A stretch of DNA of 8,768 nt from UBA668 sp049424465. GTDB taxonomy: Bacteria > Actinomycetota > Acidimicrobiia > Acidimicrobiales > Ilumatobacteraceae. The position numbers were made by a program, and so were the translations under genes. Each line of letters opens with the position of its first letter. Position 1 is the stretch's first letter. A model generated the notes under the pieces. The model did not search any database. It saw only the letters and a program-made list of their open reading frames with translations, and was not told the origin of the DNA. This document shows positions 1-4,686 of this stretch, piece by piece. The stretch covers positions 1 through 8,768 of the forward strand of contig JBMSSR010000120.1 in assembly GCA_049424465.1 (NCBI GenBank). Reading direction: 5' to 3'.

Positions 1-246
1 GCGCGCGCAACCTGCAGGAGCTCGTCGAGATGCTCGTGCGCGGGGCCCGTGACCGACGGCGGCCGACGAGACCGCGGGCCGGACCCACCCCTCGTCGATC
101 GCCGTCGCAAGGGGATCGCCTGGTGCCACCGGCGTGATGACCGCCACCGGCACGCCGCGGTCCGTGACCGTGATCGTCTGACCATCGGCAACCCTGCGCA
201 GGTGCTCGGACAGGTGCTGTTTCAGGTCGCGAACACCGACGTTCAT
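1..246 (-). CDS. Phd/YefM-type (prevent-host-death) antitoxin, partial: 3' end beyond the left edge
   Basis: The minus-strand reading from the ATG at 246 begins MNVGVRDLKQHLSEHLRR and continues with VADGQTITVTDRGVPVAVITPV. This is the N-terminal DNA-binding fold of Phd/YefM antitoxins: an N-terminal strand, a Leu-rich helix, then an ITVTDRGxPVA strand-turn-strand. Such proteins bind and neutralise a toxin encoded just downstream, in actinobacteria often a VapC PIN-domain RNase, which would lie beyond base 1. The frame stays open to the edge. The C-terminal toxin-binding part looks off. After Val-Arg-Pro-Ala the codons turn A/T-rich at position 3, while the frame shifted by one base at the CCC run (76-78) gives a more normal tail ending ELLQVAR. 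A frameshift, real or from sequencing, is therefore possible. Start choice is supported by a TAAGGT hexamer six bases upstream and by the inverted repeat over it. The family call is fairly sure; the partner toxin is inferred. Confidence 0.68.
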   Translation of the reverse strand, partial: MNVGVRDLKQHLSEHLRRVADGQTITVTDRGVPVAVITPVAPGDPLATAIDEGWVRPAVSSAAVGHGPRARASRRAPAGCAR

Positions 247-277
247 GTGGACACCTTACTGTTGGATGTGTCCACAT
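245..277. promoter_or_regulatory. Inverted-repeat operator over the antitoxin start
   Basis: ATGTGGACAC at 245-254 is mirrored exactly by GTGTCCACAT at 268-277, a perfect 10-bp inverted repeat with a 13-bp centre. It covers the antitoxin start codon and the predicted -10 hexamer (253-258). Phd/VapB antitoxins usually repress their own promoter through such palindromes, so this is the likely autoregulatory site. A further half-site, TGGACACC, recurs at 291-298 toward the aldehyde dehydrogenase gene. Confidence 0.65.
253..258 (-). promoter_or_regulatory. Predicted -10 element (TAAGGT) of the antitoxin gene, leaderless
   Basis: On the minus strand TAAGGT fits the actinobacterial -10 consensus TANNNT and ends six bases before the ATG at 246. 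Transcription would then begin at the start codon itself, giving a leaderless mRNA. The AAGG inside it could instead serve as a Shine-Dalgarno sequence. No convincing -35 box is seen. The element lies inside the inverted-repeat operator. Confidence 0.45.
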
Positions 278-333
278 CGTGGTGAGCGACTGGACACCGG
301 GTGTTCCGTCACAGCAGTGAGCGCAGTGCGGCA

Positions 334-339
334 TAGGGT
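334..339 (+). promoter_or_regulatory. Predicted -10 element (TAGGGT) of the aldehyde dehydrogenase gene, leaderless
   Basis: TAGGGT matches TANNNT and is followed by six bases and then the ATG at 346, so transcription probably starts at the A of the start codon. AGGG at 335-338 could alternatively act as a Shine-Dalgarno sequence seven bases from the ATG. Upstream, GCAGTG is repeated at 314-319 and 323-328; its role is unknown. Confidence 0.45.
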
Positions 340-345
340 CGCGGC

Positions 346-1803
346 ATGGAGTTCGTCACCACACCGCTCGACTCGATCGCCGGCCGTGTCGCCGCCGCCC
401 GTGAGGCCTTCGACCGAGGCACCACCCGCCCCTACTCGTGGCGAGTCACCACGCTCGAGCGACTGCGCACCTTGCTCGTCGAGCGCGAGACACGGCTGCT
501 CGACGCCCTGGCTGCCGACTTCGGCAAGCCTCGGGCCGAAGCGTGGCTGACGGAGATCGGCTTCACGATCAGCGACATCGACCACACGCTCGCCAACCTC
601 TCCGCCTGGATGCAGCCCGAGAAGGTGCCGACACCGCTCGCCTTCAAGCCGGGCTCGTCCGAGATCGTGCACGAGCCAGTCGGTGTGGTGAGCGTCATCT
701 CGCCGTGGAACTACCCGGTGCAGCTGCTGCTGGTGCCGGCGGTTGCCGCCATCGCCGCCGGCAACGCCGTGGTCGCCAAGCCGAGCGAGCTGGTGCCGCA
801 CACCTCGGCCGAGCTGGTCGACCTGCTCGAGGCGCTGCACGAGCCGGCCGTCACGACCGTGCAGGGCGGCGTCGCCGAGACGACCGAGCTGCTCGCCCAG
901 CGGGTCGACCACATCATCTACACCGGCAACAGCCGCGTCGCCCGCATCGTCATGCGTGCCGCCGCCGAGCACCTCACGCCGGTCACCCTCGAGCTGGGCG
1001 GCAAGAGCCCGGCGATCGTCAGCCGCAACGCCGACATCGCGCTCGCGGCGCGGCGCATCGCGTGGGGCAAGTTCGTCAATGCCGGCCAGACGTGCATCGC
1101 GCCCGACTACGTGCTCGTCGAGCGGTCGGTGCACGACGCGCTCATCGACGGCCTGCGTGCCGCGATCACCCAGTTCTACGGTGCCGACCCGCGCACCAGC
1201 GCCGACTTCACGCGCATCGTCAACGCGCCCCACTTCCACCGCATCGAGAAGCTCATCCACTCGGGCACGGTCGCGGTGGGTGGTGACACCGACGCAGACG
1301 AGCGGTACATCGCACCCACGGTGCTGACCGGCATCACGCGCGACGACCCGGTGATGGGTGAGGAGATCTTCGGCCCGGTGCTGCCGGTCATCGCCGTCGA
1401 CAGCCTCGACGAGGCCATCCGGTTCGTCAACGACGGTGCAGCCCGCGGCGACAAGCCGCTCGCCCTCTACACGTTCAGCGGGCGCGATGCCGACAACGAC
1501 GCCGTCATCGCCGGCACCACCAGCGGTGGCGTGTGCGTCAACGGCACGCTGATGCACATCAGCAACCCGCACCTGCCGTTCGGCGGTGTCGGCGAGAGCG
1601 GCATGGGTGCGTACCACGGTCGCCACGGCTTCCTGACGTTCAGCCATGCACGGGCGGTGCACACACGCAGCACCGCGATCGACCCACCGCTGCTGTACCC
1701 GCCGTACACCGAGAAGAAGGAACGCCTCCTGCGCAAGGGCTTGAGCATGGCCGATCCGCGCGATGTGATGGCCAAGGCGCGCGCCGCGCTGCGTCGTCGC
1801 TGA
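346..1803 (+). CDS. Aldehyde dehydrogenase, class-3-like NAD(P)+-dependent
   Basis: This 485-residue protein oxidises an aldehyde to the carboxylate with NAD(P)+ through a thiohemiacetal on a catalytic cysteine. All family marks are present in order: PWNYP (120-124) with the oxyanion Asn122; the nucleotide-binding turn IYTGNSRVARIV (191-202); the general-base Glu216 in ELGGKSP; the nucleophile Cys250 in GQTCIAPDY; EEIFGPV (339-345); and the C-terminal SNPHLPFGGVGESGMGAYHG. The short N terminus, ISPWNYP, GQTCIAPDY and LPFGGVGESGMG are typical of the class 3 (ALDH3/YwdH) branch, which acts on fatty and aromatic aldehydes; the actual substrate cannot be read from sequence. Length is near the usual for the family, and the protein appears soluble, with no signal peptide. 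It is the only plus-strand gene, divergent from the antitoxin (99 bp apart) and convergent with engB (21 bp apart), so it probably forms its own transcription unit. Confidence 0.95.
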   Translation: MEFVTTPLDSIAGRVAAAREAFDRGTTRPYSWRVTTLERLRTLLVERETRLLDALAADFGKPRAEAWLTEIGFTISDIDHTLANLSAWMQPEKVPTPLAFKPGSSEIVHEPVGVVSVISPWNYPVQLLLVPAVAAIAAGNAVVAKPSELVPHTSAELVDLLEALHEPAVTTVQGGVAETTELLAQRVDHIIYTGNSRVARIVMRAAAEHLTPVTLELGGKSPAIVSRNADIALAARRIAWGKFVNAGQTCIAPDYVLVERSVHDALIDGLRAAITQFYGADPRTSADFTRIVNAPHFHRIEKLIHSGTVAVGGDTDADERYIAPTVLTGITRDDPVMGEEIFGPVLPVIAVDSLDEAIRFVNDGAARGDKPLALYTFSGRDADNDAVIAGTTSGGVCVNGTLMHISNPHLPFGGVGESGMGAYHGRHGFLTFSHARAVHTRSTAIDPPLLYPPYTEKKERLLRKGLSMADPRDVMAKARAALRRR

Positions 1804-1824
1804 GCGAGCCCCCGCCCCGGCCGC

Positions 1825-2421
1825 CTACGGCGTGAGCAGTGCGGTGACGTGCTTGGCGAGCGCCTCGATGCCGTCACCCTTCGACGAGCTCACCCAGAAC
1901 ACGTCGCCCGGGTCGAGCCCGCACCCCTTCGACAGGTCGCGCTTGCGCGTCGCGAGCTTCGACGGCTTGACCTTGTCGAGCTTGGTGGCGACCACCGTGT
2001 GCGGCACGCCGCACTCGCGCAGCCAGTGGAGCATCTGCACGTCGAGCTTGGTGGGGCCGATCTCGCCGTCGACGAGCACGAACACCACGTCGAGCGGCTC
2101 GCGCTCGAGCAGGTAGCCCTCGATCATGCGCTGCCACCCCGCCTTCTCGCGACCGGGCACCGCGGCGTAGCCGTAGCCCGGCAGGTCGACCACGGTGCCG
2201 CCGGTCGGGAGGGTGAAGAGGTTGATGAGCTGCGTGCGGCCCGGCGTGTTGCTGACGCGCGCGAGCTGTCGCCGGTTGGCGAGCGCGTTGATGAGTGACG
2301 ACTTGCCGACGTTGCTGCGCCCGACCAGCGCGACCTCGCACGGCGAGTCGGGAAGGTCGGTGTAGCGCGTTGCAGACGTGACGAAGGTGAGTTGGAGCGG
2401 CACGGGAACCTCGGCGGTCAC
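1825..2421 (-). CDS. engB: Ribosome-biogenesis GTP-binding protein EngB/YihA/YsxC
   Basis: This is a small TrmE-Era-EngA-EngB GTPase needed in many bacteria for assembling the large (50S) ribosomal subunit. With the GTG start it has 198 residues and the full motif set: P-loop GRSNVGKSS (34-42), the EngB-specific G2 region NTPGRTQ (58-64), G3 DLPGYGYA (79-86), G4 TKLD (146-149) and G5 SSSKG (178-182). The start is a choice between two. The GTG at 2421 overlaps the apbE stop as GTGA, a layout typical of translational coupling; the in-frame ATG at 2454 would add 11 residues (MATRGNHDAST) and a 37-bp overlap. Neither has a clear Shine-Dalgarno sequence, and the conserved part begins only at LQLTFVTSA, so both are workable. 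It is the last gene of the flavin operon, which is an unusual home for it. The function call is firm. Confidence 0.93.
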   Translation of the reverse strand: MTAEVPVPLQLTFVTSATRYTDLPDSPCEVALVGRSNVGKSSLINALANRRQLARVSNTPGRTQLINLFTLPTGGTVVDLPGYGYAAVPGREKAGWQRMIEGYLLEREPLDVVFVLVDGEIGPTKLDVQMLHWLRECGVPHTVVATKLDKVKPSKLATRKRDLSKGCGLDPGDVFWVSSSKGDGIEALAKHVTALLTP

Positions 2422-3269
2422 CGTAGACGCGTCGTGGTTCCCTCGTGTCGCCATGCCGGCACGAGCAGGTCGAAGCCCTGCGTCGTGAGGAGCCGTCCGT
2501 CCCTGGTGGTGACGCACGCCTCGTAGCCGCGGCCCCCGGCGCGATCGACGAGCCACGCGAGACCCGGCTCGCCCAGCGCGTAGACGATGGTCGCATAGGC
2601 GTCGGCGTCGGCGATCGACGGCCCGACCACGGTGGCACTGCCCAGTTCGGTGCAGGCGAGACCCGTGCGACCGTCGATGACGTGCGCACCGCGTTCGTAG
2701 CTGCCGGACGTCGCGATGCCCATCGCGGTGGGCACGCCGCCGACCACCGTCGTGGGCAGCTCGGCCACCAGCACGAGTGCGTCGCGGTCGTCGGGGTGCT
2801 GCAGGCCGACACGCCACGGCTCGCCGCGCTCGCCCAGGCCGCCGACCGACACGTCGCCGCCCGCGTTGATGCACCATCCCGTCGCGCCGGCGTCGCGCAG
2901 CAGCCGTGCCGCGCGCTCGACGGCCCAGCCCTTCACGTAGCCGCTCGGGTCGAACCGCACGCCGCTCGGCGCCCGTACGGCCCACGCGTCGAACACACCG
3001 TCCGACTCGACGAGCAGCGCGGCGCAGCGGTCGAGCACCTCGAGCAGGTCGTCGCCGTCGGCACCGAGTGCCGGGTGCATGGCCGACACCTCACCACGGC
3101 CGACACGCGACACGAGGCTCGTCTCGCGGTGGACGCTGAAGGTCTCGTCGACGTGCTCGAACCACGCAGTGACGAGGTCGAGCGCCGAGTCGTCCCGGTC
3201 GTCGGACAGACCGACGACATCGATCGACACGACGGTGCCCATCACGCGCTGCACGCGGTGTCCCATCAT
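2418..3269 (-). CDS. apbE: FAD:protein FMN transferase (ApbE)
   Basis: ApbE cleaves FAD and attaches FMN by a phosphoester bond to a Thr/Ser of a target protein, using Mg2+. The 283-residue product shows the family blocks: MGTVVSIDV (10-18), FSVHRETSLVSR (44-55) for the usual FS-x-SE-S-N element, ESDGVFDA (88-95), DPSGYVKGWAVERAA (107-121), CINAGGDVSVGG (133-144), ATSGSYERGAHVIDGRTG (186-203) and the metal-binding DADAYATIVYALG (221-233). The start at 3269 shares one base with the stop of the FMN-binding gene (TGATG) and has AGGG six bases upstream; a GTG at 3272 and an ATG at 3266 are alternatives. The neighbour just upstream carries the target motif, so it is the likely substrate. Oddly, no signal peptide or lipobox is seen, whereas classic ApbE proteins are exported. 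Confidence 0.93.
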   Translation of the reverse strand: MMGHRVQRVMGTVVSIDVVGLSDDRDDSALDLVTAWFEHVDETFSVHRETSLVSRVGRGEVSAMHPALGADGDDLLEVLDRCAALLVESDGVFDAWAVRAPSGVRFDPSGYVKGWAVERAARLLRDAGATGWCINAGGDVSVGGLGERGEPWRVGLQHPDDRDALVLVAELPTTVVGGVPTAMGIATSGSYERGAHVIDGRTGLACTELGSATVVGPSIADADAYATIVYALGEPGLAWLVDRAGGRGYEACVTTRDGRLLTTQGFDLLVPAWRHEGTTTRLR

Positions 3270-4012
3270 CACGATCCCTGGCTCGCTGCCGTCGCGGCAT
3301 CGATGGCCGACTGCAGCGACTGGCGGTAGCTGCGCCACGTGTACGTCGCACCCGTCACCGACGCGATGTCGGCACTCTGCGCAGCGATCGTCTCCGACTC
3401 GTACCGGGGCAGGGCGCGCTCGTTGATCATCACGCTCTTGCGGTCCGCGTCGGGGTACTTGAGCACGTCGACCGCGGTGATCGACCCACCCTGGTAGGTG
3501 ATGGCCACCTGCACCGGACCCCAACGGTTGGTGAACGTGCCGCCGGTGTACGTGCCATCAGGGATCGCCCCGCCGACCGCGGTGATCGGGGGTGTCGTGG
3601 TCGCACTTCCCACGGCACCCGGGACGGTCGTGCCCGGGGTGACGGTGATCGTCGGCGTGCCGCCAGCGGTGGGGACGGTGCCCTCACCGAGGTCGAGTGC
3701 CGTGTCAGCGCTGTGCTCGGACCGGGCGAACAAGCCGGCGAGGCCGAGTGTTGCGCCGACGCTGAGCACGAGCGACGCCACCTTGCTGTACAGCGCCGGG
3801 CTCCGGCGGCGCGGTGTCGTCGACCGCTCCGAGACCTCGGATGCCTGCTGGGCGTCACCGGCGCGGGATCCACCGGACTCTGCGGCGTACCACGCGCGGT
3901 ACTGCTCGTCGGCCCGACGGCGCATCAGCGGGTCGATGTGCGCCGACGGCGGAGGAGGGGGCGGCGGGGGCGGCAGCGGTGTCCGCTGCGGCGGGGGCAG
4001 TTGGTCGTTCAT
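3269..4012 (-). CDS. Membrane-anchored FMN-binding domain protein (covalent flavin carrier)
   Basis: The 247-residue product has three parts. A cytoplasmic head (1-72) is Pro-rich, with nine prolines in a row (14-22) and a later Arg cluster. A single membrane segment spans about 74-96. The rest is an acidic/Thr-Pro linker and an FMN-binding domain (about 150-240). The domain begins IPDGTYTGGTF and carries TGATYT (220-225), the site where ApbE attaches FMN; Thr223 is the expected acceptor. Positive charge before and negative charge after the membrane segment predict the flavin domain outside. It probably relays electrons from the haem protein encoded just upstream to an external acceptor. GGAG lies five bases before the ATG at 4012. 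A longer reading to 4165 is only antisense-like arginine-rich sequence and was not used. The acceptor and partners are inferred. Confidence 0.88.
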   Translation of the reverse strand: MNDQLPPPQRTPLPPPPPPPPPSAHIDPLMRRRADEQYRAWYAAESGGSRAGDAQQASEVSERSTTPRRRSPALYSKVASLVLSVGATLGLAGLFARSEHSADTALDLGEGTVPTAGGTPTITVTPGTTVPGAVGSATTTPPITAVGGAIPDGTYTGGTFTNRWGPVQVAITYQGGSITAVDVLKYPDADRKSVMINERALPRYESETIAAQSADIASVTGATYTWRSYRQSLQSAIDAATAASQGS

Positions 4013-4043
4013 TGCATCTCCGAGTCGTCGCGGCGCACGCGGC

Positions 4044-4595
4044 TCAGGCGGGCCGAACCTGGCGCTTGGTGCTCGAGCCGAGACCGAGCACGCGGATGGT
4101 GAGGGTGAACACGGCGAAGCCGACGAGGGCGGCGAACCCGGCGATGAACGCCTGCGACACCGCATCCGAACCGGCCATCGCGGTGTGGATGCCGGTGAGC
4201 ACGATGGCGGGCACCGACAGCAGGTGCACGACCCGCCACGCCCGCCGCGGCAGGCGGCGACGGATCCGGCCGATCGAGGGGAACACGACGAGCGCGAACA
4301 GCCACGCCGCGATCACGCCGTACCCGATCGACCAACCGACGGTGCCGCTCGGCACGAACAGGTCGATGAGACGCAGCGCCTGGTCCTCGTCGAGCAGCGA
4401 CACGACCATGTGCAGGCCGACGAACGACAGCGTCATACCGCCGAGCCACTTGTGCAGGCCGAGCCACCAGTTCGCCTTCAGCTTGGTGCCCATCGTGCGG
4501 CTGCTGAAGAAGAACCCCCATGCCAGCGACACGACCGCGAGCGCTGCGGCGACGATGCCGGTCGACCGGCTGAGGAACCACCACCAGGAGTTCAT
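4044..4595 (-). CDS. Ferric-reductase-like transmembrane haem protein
   Basis: The 183-residue protein has about five membrane helices (roughly 8-30, 50-69, 88-106, 120-139 and 148-171). Four histidines are placed as two pairs, His48/His62 and His124/His137. Spacings of 14 and 13 residues match the bis-histidine haem pairs of the NADPH-oxidase/ferric-reductase superfamily, so two stacked b-haems are predicted across the membrane. There is no FAD/NAD-binding reductase domain, so electrons must come from another donor or the quinone pool. It is the first gene of the operon, 31 bp before the FMN-binding gene. Ferric-reductase-like membrane proteins with an FMN-binding protein and ApbE form a recognised type of extracytosolic flavin redox module. 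The start at 4595 lacks a Shine-Dalgarno sequence but has a GACGAT hexamer six bases upstream. The fold is well supported; the electron donor and acceptor are unknown. Confidence 0.85.
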   Translation of the reverse strand: MNSWWWFLSRSTGIVAAALAVVSLAWGFFFSSRTMGTKLKANWWLGLHKWLGGMTLSFVGLHMVVSLLDEDQALRLIDLFVPSGTVGWSIGYGVIAAWLFALVVFPSIGRIRRRLPRRAWRVVHLLSVPAIVLTGIHTAMAGSDAVSQAFIAGFAALVGFAVFTLTIRVLGLGSSTKRQVRPA

Positions 4596-4601
4596 GGGTT
4601 C

Positions 4602-4629
4602 ATCGTCGTCGAACGGCGTGAGATCGCAA
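4602..4629 (-). promoter_or_regulatory. Predicted promoter of the flavin redox operon (leaderless)
   Basis: On the minus strand TTGCGA (4629-4624, four of six matches to TTGACA) is followed by a 16-bp spacer and GACGAT (4607-4602), which keeps the conserved A and final T of TANNNT. Six bases later comes the ATG at 4595, so transcription would start at the start codon. The -10 box is imperfect and the assignment is tentative. Confidence 0.4.
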
Positions 4630-4638
4630 CTGCCCGAC

Positions 4639-4660
4639 GGTGAGAGTTGGGTGAGAAGCG
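4639..4660 (-). repeat. 11-bp direct repeat, possible OmpR/PhoP-family regulator box
   Basis: TCTCACC occurs twice on the minus strand (4645-4639 and 4656-4650) exactly 11 bp apart, one helical turn. Response regulators of the OmpR family bind such direct repeats, and the Streptomyces PHO box is built of 11-nt units around GTTCACC. The pair sits about 44 to 61 bp upstream of the predicted transcription start, ten bases above the candidate -35 box, where an activator would bind. Only two units are seen. The regulator is unknown. Confidence 0.35.
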
Positions 4661-4686
4661 GCCACGCGCCATCCGGGCCCGGCCAC

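Noticed and set aside
3..137. Plus-strand reading from the left edge (ARNLQELVEMLVRGARD) ending at a TGA at 135
   Set aside because: The first residues look protein-like, but the rest is arginine/proline-rich and it opposes the well-supported antitoxin N terminus. The same stretch also reads as a helix in the shifted antitoxin frame, which explains the codon pattern.
256..1662. Long open frame (468 codons) antisense to the aldehyde dehydrogenase gene
   Set aside because: Its sequence is Arg/Asp/Val/Gly-rich with no recognisable domain, and it mirrors the codon pattern of the clearly real plus-strand gene. Antisense open frames are expected at this G+C content.
1804..1824. Terminator between the convergent aldehyde dehydrogenase and engB genes
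   Set aside because: The 21-bp gap holds no inverted repeat.
4013..4165. N-terminal extension of the FMN-binding protein to 4165
   Set aside because: The extension overlaps the end of the membrane haem gene and is Arg/Ser/Pro-rich. The ATG at 4012 has a good GGAG five bases upstream.
4673..4682. Palindrome CCGGGCCCGG just after the E1 stop as a terminator
   Set aside because: Being loopless, it would give only a three-base stem with a four-base loop, and no U-tract follows.
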